A stretch of 64,000 nucleotides of DNA from Macrocystis pyrifera (taxonomy: Eukaryota; Sar; Phaeophyceae; Laminariales; Laminariaceae), in contig JASSKH010000014.1 in NCBI GenBank assembly GCA_031763025.1, forward strand, positions 13,277,201 through 13,341,200, written 5' to 3'. Both the position numbers and the translations under genes were made by a program. Below the pieces are notes generated by a model, which saw only the letters and a list, made by a program, of their open reading frames with translations, had not been told where the DNA came from and made no database searches. Of this stretch, positions 1 to 10,496 are shown in pieces. Position 1 is the first letter of the stretch; every line of letters starts with the position of its first letter.

Positions 1-1601
1 CTCGGACACGTGCTTCGTGATGTGCTTTTACGGGTGTTGTTTTTGCGACAGACGCACGGTATTCGCGCTCGGATCCTGCTGTGTCGTGTGGACGTTAAAG
101 ACGCTTTTCGACAGGTTTTGGTTGATCCGGCAGGCGCATCGACCTTTGGATACGTTTTCGGCAATCGCGTTGTCGTGGATTTGCGCTTGCAATTTGGTTG
201 GCGTAATAGTCCTGGGTTTTGGGGGTTGATGGCCTCTGCGCTCGAGCATGCTCACACCCACACCACGTTTCAAGGCGCAGATGTTTCCCCACAAGGGGCT
301 GCCGCCGTTTCGCACGTTTAACTCTCCCCGCCGCGGGGAGTTCAGGTTGTTGCTATTCCGCGTGATTGTGGGCCCGTTCCTGGCGCAGGAGGCCTCACCG
401 GAAGCAATTTTTTTGTGAGGTACTACGTTGACGATGGCATTCTCGTCGAGTTGCAATGGTGGCCGGACGGCCGCCGTTGCTTGCGTGCTGTACAGTCGCT
501 GGCGTCGGACCATTTTCGCTTGTTGGGCGAACGTGGTGTTTCCGATCCACCCCTCTTGTCAGCCAAGAAAATAACTAACTGGGACACGCGACTCGAAGTC
601 TTGGGATGGATTATTGATACTGAAGCGCTTACTGTTACGCTGCCGTCGCATAAGCGCCTCAAGCTGCACGATATCCTCGCGGAGTGGCCCTCGTCTCGTG
701 CGTCCGCTTCAGCGAAGCAGGTGTCACAGTTAGTTGGCTTTCTCATGCACGTGTCCTTTGCTGTTCGTCCGGGGCGCTTTTTCGTTAACCGCTTGTTGGC
801 TTCGGTTGGTATGCCGCGCATTGCCGCCGGAGCTGATTTTGATTGTCGTATGGCAAACCCCGGGCGGCGTCTCGCCCTGGGACCCGAGTTCCACGGTGAC
901 CTCGAGTTTTGGAGGTGGTTCGTTGAGGAAGGGTTGGACGCGCGCGGCGGAACCTTGTCGGCTCCGATGTATCATTTGCTTGAGCGCCCCCCCCTAGACG
1001 TACTCTGTTTTCGGACGCATCTAAAACCGCTGTCGGGGGGTTTTGTCTTGAAACTGGTGTGTACTGGCGATACGAGCTTGACGCAGGGGAACGGGCTCGA
1101 TTTTGTGGATCGAGCAAGTCCGTTGCAGATGAGAACGATATATCAATTAATGTCCTCGAACTGCTGGGCATGGTGGTTTCTGCATGGGTTCTCGTCTCTG
1201 CGTGTGCTGAAAGTCCGTTCGAAATGGGGGATTGTGTGTTATTGCGGGGCGACAACGAGGCAGCCGTAGAGTGGGTGCGCCGTTGTCGCGGGGGCAAGGA
1301 GCCGAGATCTGGCGCATTAATGCGCCTTCCTGGTGTGCTCGAACTGTCCTCTGGTTGGCACTTTAACGCAAAACACGTACGGGGCATTTTTAACGTGGCC
1401 GCTGATGGTATCTCACGGTGGGACTGTGCTTCCGTCCTCGCTAATCTGCGTGCCGTTCGACCCGATATTTCGTGGCAGGAGCAGGACCTGGGGGATGCGG
1501 GCACATACCTCTGTACTTCGGTGTTGGCCTCGAACTCATGCGAAATGCCATTGCGACCTCGTCTGAACGCACTTATCAGGGGCATTTTGGCGCGTGGGTA
1601 G
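1..1601 (+). pseudogene. reverse transcriptase / RNase H region of the DIRS element
   Basis: Near the left edge the RT core shows VDVKDAFRQV and the palm-like QFGWRNSPGFW, followed by the catalytic YYVDDG box around 415-435. Downstream, SQLVGFLMHVSFAVRPGRFF and a DNEAAVEWVRR segment fit the connection and RNase H region (NxHVRGIFNVAADGISRW near its end). In DIRS elements this enzyme copies the element into DNA. The region is treated as a fossil: it is interrupted in a few places and its beginning is cut by the window edge. Confidence 0.85.
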
Positions 1602-2635
1602 ACTTTCGGGTACGGTGTGGCATGTCTGTATTCCTAGACCGGTGCGGAGACAGCATGACCAACGTGTGGCATTTGTTCGAGTACGTCGCGTACGCTTTTG
1701 CCACCAAGAAATTGCGGTCGGCAACCATCGAGAGTCATTTGTCAGCGATCAAGTTTTTTCATCGTATTTCACGAGGGTTCGAACTGGACACTACTCATCC
1801 GGTTTTGGTTAATGTACTCAAAGGTGCCGCTCGTTCGCATGCCGACGCTGGTAACCAAGCAACCGTTCGTAGGCCGGTTTCGTGGGAAATGTTGATCGCG
1901 GGCGAGAAATTGATATCTACGTGGCAGACGGGGGGTCGCGTCTTGTGGCTTGCCCTCTGCGCTTCATTTTGTTTTTTGACTCGCGCCTCGGAAATGTTTG
2001 CGGAAACTCGGTCACGTGTGCATGAGACGTATTGTTTGCGACGGGCCGACGTAGCCTTTTTTCGCGGAAAAATACAGCTCACAGTTGCGCAGTGGTCCAC
2101 CGCGGACCGCGTAGAGGTTCGGTTTCGTGGGTCGAAAGGGGACCAACTGCGAAAAGGGGCGGTTCTAACGCGCGTACGTTGCGGTCCGGCGTTGCGCGTG
2201 GGCGAAGGTGGCGGTGCGGTCGATCTCATGATCGAATTGATGTCCTGTTATCTGTTTCTTCCCTCGTCGGCCCCTCTTGCAGCTTTCGGCGTTGGTAATG
2301 GCAGATGGTCCATGTGGACACAGCAGCAAGCGACGACAGCTTTGCGGAAAGTGGTTGCGTTGGCGGGCGGGCGTGCGGAGGAGTACGCTCTGCACTCTCT
2401 GAGGATTGGGGGCGCAACACACTTGTCGGCGGGGGGGGCGACACCAGAGGTGTTGCAGCGTGAGGGCCGATGGGCGTCCGATGCGTACAAGGCGTATGTT
2501 CGCAGTCACGAAAAGGATGCCAGTTGGGTAGCAGACGTTATGGCCCAGGAAGGACTTAGCGGTGGGATCCAGCCGGGCCAGAGCACTGAGTGGGGGCGAG
2601 TTAATTCACTCCGAGTGGTGAATGGGCAGAAGTAA
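1472..2635 (+). CDS. tyrosine recombinase of the DIRS element (fossil)
   Basis: A 387-codon open frame with the tyrosine-recombinase layout. The N-terminal SAM-like DNA-binding half has SATIESHLSAIKFFHR. The catalytic half carries LTRASEM (first conserved Arg), LHSLRIGGATHLSAGG (H-x-x-R box) and GRWASDAYKAYVRS (tyrosine nucleophile). In this order the enzyme integrates a circular DNA intermediate without a target-site duplication. The frame looks whole, unlike the RT region before it, and it overlaps the end of the RNase H region, as DIRS ORFs commonly do. The stop is followed by about 110 bp and then repeat B1. Confidence 0.88.
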   Translation: MAGAGPGGCGHIPLYFGVGLELMRNAIATSSERTYQGHFGAWVDFRVRCGMSVFLDRCGDSMTNVWHLFEYVAYAFATKKLRSATIESHLSAIKFFHRISRGFELDTTHPVLVNVLKGAARSHADAGNQATVRRPVSWEMLIAGEKLISTWQTGGRVLWLALCASFCFLTRASEMFAETRSRVHETYCLRRADVAFFRGKIQLTVAQWSTADRVEVRFRGSKGDQLRKGAVLTRVRCGPALRVGEGGGAVDLMIELMSCYLFLPSSAPLAAFGVGNGRWSMWTQQQATTALRKVVALAGGRAEEYALHSLRIGGATHLSAGGATPEVLQREGRWASDAYKAYVRSHEKDASWVADVMAQEGLSGGIQPGQSTEWGRVNSLRVVNGQK

Positions 2636-2743
2636 ATAATGGTAAAGTGTGTTATCACATGCGTTCCCTATGAGATTGCAAGTGGGAGGGGAAGGGGTAG
2701 TAAGAACACATCAGTAAATAGGGTCAACTCCCATGTGTGATGG

Positions 2744-2919
2744 AGGCTGGCGTCGAGAGTTCTGTGTCGCCAGTTGGGTTGGGAGTTGACTCGAGTGTAC
2801 GGATGTGAGCGCGGGGTTGCCGTTGGGGCAGCCCCGGGGGGGTCACCCCTTCTCCAACCCCCCTTTCCGGGCGGGGGGTTGCGCATTAATATAATACAAC
2901 TTCGAAAGCAAAGTGCAAA
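2744..2919 (+). repeat. split direct repeat copy B1 of the DIRS element
   Basis: 176 bp that recur at 3599-3774 with one difference that I can see. The copy is GC-rich in its middle, with CAGCCCCGGGG and a GGGCGGGGGG run, and ends in AAGCAAAGTGCAAA. Confidence 0.9.
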
Positions 2920-3598
2920 GCAGAACATTCTCGGAAGAATGAGAGAATGTGAGTTTTGTACGTACGTAAGAAGTTCAAGCCAATCAGATGACTGCGGTGA
3001 TTCACGGTAGCATGAATCGTAGCCCTTGGTAGACACACCTTGTCTGGTACGTAGCCGCAACCTACACGTATCAGCGCAGTGAAGCAGAGGCAGAGCTACA
3101 GGTCCAAGGTGTGAGACTAGTTTGAGTTCCCACCCACCCGCCCGTGCTTTTGAGGGAGTCAGTGGGGGGGAGTTCAATAGTCGCAGTAACGTTTGCGTTT
3201 GTTGCTGTATGTTATACGTACCCGGTAATTTCGCTGATGGTGCGACCGGGTGTCGTAGATTGCGCGAGTGGCGGCGTGGGCTAGCCGCCTTATTTGGCGT
3301 TTGGTATGGTTCGATGCAAGTGGGGTTTCTTTATATCATACTATTATAGTTGATAAAAGTAAACATGGCGTTGACGTGGTGTTGCATCGGCTCGGATTCT
3401 GCGCGCAATCTGAAAGTATCGGAGAAGGGGGTTATCCGTATATTAACACTGAAGTGCATTGTTAGTTTAAATGTATTTGAGTTATTGTATATGCCTGGTA
3501 CAAGTGCGTGTCGAATTTCTCACGTGTGAGGTTATCTTGTACTTGGTGTGGTTTCTCGAGTTATTTGTCAGAAACGGCCTTTCTGATAGCGGTTTGGT
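2920..3598 (+). repeat. A2 segment of the split direct repeat (inferred)
   Basis: 679 bp between the two B copies. In PAT/Ngaro elements the segment between B1 and B2 is a second copy of the left terminal repeat A1. A1 would lie left of this window, so its identity cannot be checked here. No coding capacity is evident. Confidence 0.6.
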
Positions 3599-3774
3599 AG
3601 GCTGGCGTCGAGAGTTCTGTGTCGCCAGTTGGGTTGGGAGTTGACTCGAATGTACGGATGTGAGCGCGGGGTTGCCGTTGGGGCAGCCCCGGGGGGGTCA
3701 CCCCTTCTCCAACCCCCCTTTCCGGGCGGGGGGTTGCGCATTAATATAATACAACTTCGAAAGCAAAGTGCAAA
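3599..3774 (+). repeat. split direct repeat copy B2, right end of the DIRS element
   Basis: Near-identical to 2744-2919. Sequence similarity to the element stops exactly after 3774. Confidence 0.9.
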
Positions 3775-3897
3775 TTACCTAATTTTACAATTATTGTGAT
3801 AAACCGAGCGCGCGTATTCTATATGTGATTCCTTGTCAAAGATATAAGCCAGCGGCTCCCCTGGATGCTGCCCGGGTCAACAGGACAATTTTAACTA

Positions 3898-4002
3898 TTA
3901 CGGGGATCCATAGTTAACAGGACCTATGATGTACATAAAAACCTATATATTTGCCAATTTTTACTAACAAAATTTGGTCCCGTTAACTATGGACCCCCGT
4001 AA
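3898..4002. mobile_element. TA-flanked MITE, family T, copy 1
   Basis: About 105 bp with inverted ends of the type TTACGGGG(A/G)(T/A)CCATAGTTAA, flanked by TA on both sides. It has an A/T-rich core with TATATATTT. Seven copies of this family occur in the window. The TA duplication suggests mobilisation by a Tc1/mariner-type transposase. It cannot code for protein. The rest of 3775-4644 is A/T-rich and I see nothing else in it. Confidence 0.85.
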
Positions 4003-4644
4003 TAATCATTCTGCGCACTGATACTATATAACCCGAACAAGGGATATTGATATGATGTTTTTAAAAAACCTTTGCATTTCACAAATATTTTTATAGATTG
4101 ATGGAGTGTTGTTGATTTGGTTCGAAGTGTGAATAATTCGTGAGATTATAGCACCAACAATCATCTGTCATACACCAACCAAACACAGCTGCTAGCAGTA
4201 GCAAAGTACTCGTAGATTCGAGTTGGTGAGTGGATCATAGAATGGACAACATCTAGATATGCCACTCCTGCCTCTGCACATACATGCCCAGCAAATAATC
4301 AGTCTCGAATAATAATATATATATATAATATGTACGAAGTGGTCTGTAAAATCGGTATGCATTGTGAGATAATAAATACAGGACAGAAGAGTGCCGACAT
4401 ACATAATAATACCAGGTACGTACGAGTGAGTATAATAGTATACCACAACAATAATGTCATGCAGTAACACTTTTTTGCGCTAATGCTGGCTGCTGCTGCT
4501 GCTGTGGTGCTGCTGCCGGCTGTATTACCCATGGTACCGCTGTAGCACCCTGCTCGTAAGTATTAGAACTGCTTAGTATTCATATTAATACCTAAATGGC
4601 CCTCACATTGCCGCCCATAGTGAGTGGTATATATATATATATAT

Positions 4645-4965
4645 ATTTATTTTTCATCATCACTTTTACTTTCCAGCCCACTCGTAGGAGGTTTTACCCT
4701 CGACGATCTTCTGGACAAGCCGTGGTCATAGGTGTCGTCCCTTCTCCCCCCCGGTACGTGCCTTTATTTTTTATCGCGCATAGGGTTCAGCATTCCCACT
4801 GCTCGTCGATTTTCATCGAATGTTCAGCTAACTCACGCTCTCGCGCTTTCCGCTAATCAATTTTATGCAAGAAAAAGTCCCTATGAGCATGCACTCGGTG
4901 AGACTCGAACTCACGAAATTGATCTTGATAGGCTCGCGGACCAACTACCAAGCCACCTGTGTGTG
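4645..4965 (-). mobile_element. tRNA-derived SINE, family A, full-length copy
   Basis: Read on the minus strand it begins with an A-box-like TGGCTTGGTAGTTGG and a B-box-like GAGTTCGAGTCTC. It continues through a non-tRNA body and ends in an A-rich tail next to a TATATA run near 4640. The same 310-bp sequence occurs on the plus strand at 22257-22572. It would be transcribed by RNA polymerase III from the internal promoter and moved by a LINE in trans. Confidence 0.8.
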
Positions 4966-5110
4966 TGTGTTCTTCACATTAAACCGTTCTTCTACTCGTC
5001 GACATCCAGCAAGCCCAGTGTCCGTGCTGATTCTTCACCCTAGAAAGATACGAGCTCTGTGGTCACAGACTACGACACAGAGATAACACACCGTGATGCA
5101 TTAATAGCCT
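4966..5110. repeat. dispersed repeat D (copy next to SINE A)
   Basis: Starts with a (GT)n run, then TTCACATTAAACCGTTCTTC, GACATCCAGCAAGCCC and a tail ending near TGCATTAATAG. Closely similar copies occur at 26193-26345 and 26511-26598. More diverged ones occur at 7605-7725 and 26930-27075. Confidence 0.75.
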
Positions 5111-6500
5111 ACGTAATACCATGCCTTCGCACTAGGTGCGGCCGACACAACATACATACATACGCCAGCAACCAAAATACACCATGAACAACCTGGGGAA
5201 CACTGAACACAACTCGTGCATGGTGGATATATTTCTCGTGTCCCCCATCCCCTGCTACAGTAAACGCCAATAGATTGTTTTCCGCCAGTATAATACGAGG
5301 AGGTAAAAGAAGATGCGTTTTTATTTATATCTCTTCGTTGAACATTAACCCTATCAGTACCACAACTCCAAGGACTTGCGATCCTGTGAAACGAAGGCTC
5401 TACCGAAACTTGACTGGCGAGAGCGGCATACAACAGTGCCCGAGTTTGTGCTGGTTTGGTGCCCGTCCTCCATCGCCTCCGCCATCGTCAGTTCAGACTT
5501 CGGGGGGCATTTTTGGCCTGCTGACAAGAAGAAGAGTCGGTCATAACTCACGGCACAGCAGGCAAGTCCCAGGGATTATTCACGACGGCGGCAGACCCGC
5601 CTGATTGTTCAAGCCGCGCTGCCCTATTTCCCGACGGTGAACCGATCTCAGCCCAGGCCTGGTGCGAGCACCGGTGGCCGGTGGGGCATCGGGTGCAGCT
5701 GGGCGGGCACCTACCTCCTGTCTGCTGTCCCTTTGTTTTTTGGAAGTCCGTATTTCTGTGCTTGATATCTCTGTCCTCTGTGCCCCTTCTGCAGCGATAT
5801 ATGATATAGCCTGTCTTTGCTGTACCGGCTTGCCCCAGCTCGTCCAGACTTGCAATTTTGAAGTCATGCGCTAGCGTCGTTCGAGTAAGCCATCTGTTGC
5901 GAAATATTCGTTGTAGTGCAGGGAGCGCTTGTGCTGGTGCTGGTGCTGTTGCTGTTGTTGCTGTTGCTGCTGTCGTTGGGTGGGTCGGTGGGTGCGTCGG
6001 GTGTGCCCTGTGCGACCGAGGTTTTCCAACCAAGGCCGCTTCGTGGACCCTGTTGAGACTGTTGGTTCAATGACGATAGTAGAAGATGAACAACCCGCCT
6101 AAAACCCACCCCGCGTGTGCCAGGTCCCTGGTCTCTCGTACGTACCAGAAGTACGGTTCCTGTCTCCCTGGCTGTGTTGCTAGTTGTGATCGTGAGATGA
6201 TCGACAAACGCTAGGCGAAGCTCGCCCCTCCCCCGCGCAAGCCACATCTAACAATTCGACGCCCCCCTTGTGGCTTTTGCTTCTTCTTCTGCTGCGTTTT
6301 TGTTTGTTTGATCGATTGCCATCCCAGAAGAGCCAAAAAAGGAAAAAAGATTGCTGTGAGTACGATTTCGTGTGCCCGAAGACGGAAAATAAATAATTCT
6401 CTCTATTTCCAGTACGATTTTATTATCTCCTGTTTGTGTTGTGTTGTTGCTGTGTTGTAGGTCCAACAAAATCAATCCACAACGCCACAGCAACAACAGC
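5111..6500. other. non-coding stretch, no gene recognised
   Basis: Several open frames of 60-160 codons exist here but all are low-complexity (Ser/Thr/Asn or Pro runs from TGCTGT and CACC repeats). None has family motifs or consistent codon use. A (CAG)n then (CCAG)n run at 6484-6540 ends the stretch. Confidence 0.5.
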
Positions 6501-6544
6501 AGCAGCAGCAGCAGCCAGCCAGCCAGCCAGCCAGCCAGCTAGCC

Positions 6545-6722
6545 AGCCGGCCGGCTCTTGCTTTTTGTGAGAGGGAGAGAGGGAACGCAGCGAGGTGCGA
6601 GCAACTCCGTTTATCTGCTGAAATTATTGAAGCATTCGGGGAGGAGAGGGAATAGGGGGCTAAGCTGTCAGAGAGCCAAGCAGGGAGGGACAGGCACTTC
6701 AGCTACGCCGGCTCGGAGCGCA
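6545..6722 (+). promoter_or_regulatory. possible promoter / 5' UTR
   Basis: A GC-richer, purine-rich stretch (GAGAGGGAGAGAGGG and similar) that directly precedes an ATG in a good context (GCGCAATGG). No TATA element is obvious. The call is an inference from the start codon and splice donor that follow. Confidence 0.3.
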
Positions 6723-6735
6723 ATGGCCGACAGAG
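6723..6735 (+). CDS. candidate short first coding exon (MADR-G)
   Basis: ATG GCC GAC AGA G is followed directly by a consensus donor, GTAAGC, leaving the codon split after its first base (phase 1). Short first exons of this kind are common in brown-algal genes. No next exon with a phase-1 acceptor is found nearby. The next one I can defend is the first LRR-gene exon at 30435, which is also phase 1. That joint would require a 23.7-kb intron and is unproven. It may equally belong to a transcript I cannot see, or be chance. Confidence 0.3.
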
Positions 6736-7159
6736 GTAAGCAACAGCAGTAGGTCGTATTTGTGTGTCTTCTTATTCAAGTTATTTTTATAGTGTATAAT
6801 ATGGGGTACCAGGTACCAGGTATCGTTATGATTAGCCATTGCATACGTCATTTTACGCGCACGTTCTCATTTTTTTTTTTATCTTGCTTGATGCTCTGGG
6901 GGTGTTGGGGTGTCTAGGGGTGTTGGTGCTGTCGGGTGCTGTCGGTGTTAAGTACCGTACCACTATATAAGTGCATTGCATGCATGCATGCTTGATGACG
7001 GCCTGGTATTTTGTATCGGTACATGCGCCATTGGCACGGGTAGGCATGAGCAATCACAGATCAGCAAGCGACCTTGGTACTGCTGCTGCTGCTGTTGTAG
7101 GACGATAGGATAGAATGAAACGTACCGGAAGGTACTCCTTTATCTGTGAATAGGTGCGA
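6736..7159. other. non-coding, microrepeat words only
   Basis: Contains tandem ACCAGGTACC-type words at 6807-6827, short G/T-rich repeats (GGGGTGTTGG, GTCGGGTGCT) and a GCATGCATGCATGC run. I see no gene. Confidence 0.5.
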
Positions 7160-7263
7160 TTTCGGGGGACCATAGTATATATTTCGGGGGACCATAGTAA
7201 AAATAGTTAAAACATACAGTTTTTTGTATGTACCGTAGGCCTATTTACTATGGTCCCCCGTAA
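7160..7263. mobile_element. MITE family T, copy 2, with duplicated left end
   Basis: The left terminus TTCGGGGGACCATAGTA occurs twice in tandem (7161 and 7183), while the right terminus TACTATGGTCCCCCGTAA occurs once. The core is shorter than in other copies. Confidence 0.75.
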
Positions 7264-7876
7264 TATGTATCGTGTCAAGAACTACAGCAGTACTGCTATA
7301 CTGCTGCTTTACCAGGTATAAATATTGGACACGTACAGCAGTATAGCTGCTGTATCCGCGTGTGTATCCGTGCCAAGACGTCAGGAGACAGCATTTTCAC
7401 GCCTTGAGAAGACAGGAAGTTTGCCTCGACATGCCTAGCTTGACACCAAACTACTATGTTTTAGTATGGAACACTCGACCCTACACCCTTGAAAGCGCAC
7501 GTTTTGCCTTGGTTGAGATGTCTCCTGACATCCATGACGAGTATCATACGTAGGTCCTCTAGGCATCCTGTACATGAGTATCCCTACGCAGTACGTACAA
7601 AGTGTGTGTTGTGTGTGTTTTCTTTACATGAAACCGTTCTTTCTACCCGTGCGTCCACATCCAGCACAACCAGTGTCCTTCACTTCTGTTCAATCCTATC
7701 GCATTTGATTGATAGAAGAGATACTATAGTTCTGTCTGCTGTGGTACGCTTGTACAAGGCGCTACTTCGCTCCGCGGGCGGCCTACGCCGCCCGCTACGC
7801 TCGCTCAGGATGGAAAAGTACATGAAATTATGCGAAGCGGACAGAAGTTCACGATTGAATGATACAGTTTTTTAAT
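7264..7876. other. non-coding, with a diverged repeat D copy
   Basis: 7605-7725 matches repeat D (GAAACCGTTCTTTCTACCCG, then CATCCAGCACAACCAGTGTCC). The GC-rich island at 7760-7810 is a short inverted repeat (GCGGGCGGCCTACGCCGCCCGC). No gene is recognised. Confidence 0.5.
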
Positions 7877-8216
7877 AGAGTGTCTGCGCACAATATTTTT
7901 TCTATCTTGCGCTCCTCGACACTCGCTGTGCAAGCAACGCCGCCACAACGAGAAGATCGCCCTCCTTCTTCGTCGTCCTCTCTTCCCGAAAAGGGGTCGT
8001 AGCGGCGAAGATCAGGGGCGTGGCGGCAAGGGTGCACGTGCTTGCAGCACCAGCTGCGCCCTGCGACAGCTCTTGCAGCAGCGCTTGCTTGTAGCATACC
8101 TTGCTGGTGTGCGGCAGCGCTCGCTTGTAACAGCGCTTTTGTTTGCAGCAGCGCCTGCTCACCGCAGCAGTGCTTGCTAATTGCCGCAGTGCTTTCAGCA
8201 ACAACAGCACTTACTT

Positions 8217-8282
<66 letters not shown>

Positions 8283-8642
8283 CACTACATGCAGTAGTAG
8301 CAGTAGTCGGTGACGTACAGAAGCAGCAGCAAAGGCATGCAGCATCAGTGGCAGCAATTCTTCTCGCGTAACTCCGCCCGTAGCAGACATGGTCCGAGGG
8401 TCCAAGGCCACTCTCGGGGCAAGCTTGGCCAATCCAAAGCGTCCGGAGAGTTTTCGGCCAACACAATGCAGCGGTCGAATCTCATATCACACAAATATGG
8501 CTCTATTAATAGTATAATATAGTTATGCTATCCAAAAATGGATAACCTTATGCAAATTTGATTAGGATGTTTGATTAGTCGTCGGTAACGGGGGAATAGA
8601 TAAGCAAAATTCGTCATATTTTTTCTTTTGCGCAGACACTCT
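7877..8642. mobile_element. non-autonomous DNA element, family E, copy 1 (766 bp)
   Basis: The inverted ends AGAGTGTCTGCGCA and TGCGCAGACACTCT are flanked by AAT on both sides (7874-7876 and 8643-8645), a plausible 3-bp target duplication. The inside is GC-rich, with a degenerate minisatellite of GCTTGCAGCAGCGC-like units at 8036-8216 that grades into a pure CAG run. No transposase is visible. A second member with the end sequence GAGTGTTTGCGAT and the same AAT flanks is at 9875-10983. The superfamily is not assigned. Confidence 0.7.
8217..8281. repeat. (CAG)n microsatellite
   Basis: About 22 perfect CAG units inside element E copy 1. The frames across it give only poly-Gln, poly-Ser, poly-Ala or, on the other strand, poly-Leu, so the long ORFs here are artefacts. 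Confidence 0.9.
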
Positions 8643-9874
8643 AATAATTGTAGTTGCAAACTTGATAATGCCAAGAGTCCCGCCGCCATGCTTCATGAGA
8701 AAACTGCTCGGACGCGACATTAGCTTCCACGTGCAAGCTTCACGTCGTACGTACGTACATAAGCTTCGCGTCGCGGTCGGTTTTCCGCTACGCTCGCTCA
8801 CATGTCGTACGTACGTACATACCCCAGGTAGGGTACTTATTTTATTCTTTCGATATGCTAAGCTGCATGCGTCTGTACTCGTATGTACGAAAGATAAAGC
8901 ACAGCACGGCGGCACAGCAACACAGCAAAAACAATGAAAATGAAACCGAAAAATTCTGAAAGAAATAAAATCTCCGTCCCCTCTCGTGTAATAATATACT
9001 ACCTGATTGGAACACCGTACACCGGTTGAAATGAAAAAATGTAAAAAAGAAAAAATCGAACAGCAGAGCTTCTCTCTCAGCCTCGTACGCCGCCCGCCCC
9101 TTTCGCGACCATCTCGCCACCGATTCAGTCCGGGTAAAGCTTTCCTCCCTCTCTTCCACATTGATCCCCGTCGCTCGCCTCGCGTGAAGCCCGGTGCTCA
9201 CCGTAGACCTCGACGCAAGCTCGACAATGTTGGTGCTCATTCGGGGTACCTCGCTCTCGTGACTTTCAGCTCGGTCGCAAAAATAAGCACCGCTTGAACA
9301 TTATCTTACAATCCTGAACGACCCTTAAAAACTCGTACGTACTCTATCAAAAATCGCAAATGGAGGCCAGACAGAGCCTATTGATGCATCCCTCGTGTCT
9401 CGAGGCACACGCGACGCCTAGGCACGAAAGCGGCGACCGCGCTCCTTGCAACTCCCCCTCTACCCGCCAGCATCCGCTGACACCCACGACGGTGCCGGGT
9501 TCTTCCGCGCAACCGTACTCGGAGTACACGCACGCACACGAAATGAAAGAAGAAAAACGGAAGGCCTGAAAGTACGAAGAGCAAAGGAGAAAACAAAGAC
9601 CCACTGGAAAGGTCCGGCAAGTAGTAAAAAGAGGCGATTTCCAAGTGGGAGCCCTGAGAGGCCAGGGACGTACCAACCGAGCACGCTCAGAGATCGACAT
9701 CTAAGTAAGTAGTTCTATTCTATGATACCGGTACGTACCAAGTAATGTAATGGTATTGTATGTACAGCAGCAGTACCTGATACATATCACACTTTGAGGC
9801 ATGTTGCTTCGTACTTACTCCCTTGAAAAACCACACGCATCATGTGTTGTACCCGCGGGCGATGATGTGATAAT
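8643..9874. other. non-coding or unassigned; possible unrecognised exon at 9360-9712
   Basis: Direct duplicates of GTCGTACGTACGTACATA lie at 8743 and 8803. Between 9360 and 9712 open frames in both orientations overlap. One plus-strand frame is rich in Lys/Arg (KEKTKTHWKGPASSKKRR) and runs up to a donor-like AAG/GTAAGTAG near 9705. I do not recognise a family and cannot fix a start. Confidence 0.25.
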
Positions 9875-10259
9875 AGAGTGTTTGCGATAGAGGAAAAAAA
9901 AAAAAAAAAAAACTTTACTTCCGCTAAAAAAAGTGAATTTCCTTCCCTTCCTGATTTCGGTGTGTTTGCGAGTGAGGTAAATCAAATCCTGCAGGCGACG
10001 CCTCCGAAAATAAGAAGGGAAGTGGGGAGGTGAGGCAATGTGGCAAACAAAAAAAGAACGAACGCTGTGAACGGAAAAAAAAAACAGCGTGCGAGTAGCA
10101 ACGGCAGCCCAGCAACGTTTCGGCGGCACAGTTGACCGCGAAGCCACCACAGCCATCCCACGACTACAAGCAGCAATAGCAGCTAGCTGGCGCTAGACGC
10201 AGCTAGGAGCAGCGTGAGCAACAAAAATAAACAGCGTCAGCACCAGCACCAGCACCAGG

Positions 10260-10311
10260 ATGCACCAGCACCAACCAGCTTCCATTTTTGGATTGCTGTT
10301 GCTTCTGCTGC

Positions 10312-10347
<36 letters not shown>

Positions 10348-10427
10348 GCTCGGCCTACGCACGCCACAGCGCCGGCGCGCTCCGCTCCGCCGCCGCCGCC
10401 GCCGCCGCCGCCGCTGCTGCCTGCTGC

Positions 10428-10469
<42 letters not shown>

Positions 10470-10496
10470 AGCCGTAGTATGGTGAAATCGAAATGA
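10260..10496 (+). CDS. poly-Leu signal-like ORF made by CTG repeats (doubtful)
   Basis: A 78-codon frame starts MHQHQPASIFGLL, continues as about 20 Leu, then has RSAYARHSAGALRS and poly-Ala/poly-Cys. On paper it resembles a secretion signal with a cleavable AYA-R site. However, the hydrophobic core is simply the CTG microsatellite and the frame lies inside a transposon-like element. I think it is not a gene. Confidence 0.12.
10305..10470. repeat. compound CTG / CCG triplet repeat
   Basis: CTG units at 10306-10347, CCG units at 10389-10415, then CTG units at 10430-10470. They are separated by the non-repetitive bases CGCTCGGCCTACGCACG and similar. Confidence 0.9.

Larger units (their letters stand above)
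1..3774 (+). mobile_element. DIRS-type (tyrosine-recombinase) retroelement, right part, fossil
   Basis: The parts appear in the order expected for a DIRS-order element: reverse transcriptase, RNase H, then a tyrosine recombinase instead of a DDE integrase. They are followed by a B1-A2-B2 split direct repeat like that of PAT/Ngaro elements. The left end (A1 and any gag-like ORF) lies outside the window. The coding part is in several frames. Some of this may be the overlapping-frame arrangement normal for the family, but the element looks broken, with about three interruptions. B1 and B2 are almost identical over 176 bp, which suggests a young insertion. The right boundary is taken as the end of B2 at 3774. 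Confidence 0.88.

Noticed and set aside
785-1585. 266-codon minus-strand open frame inside the DIRS element
   Set aside because: It is the antisense shadow of the RT-RNase H region and has no motif of its own.
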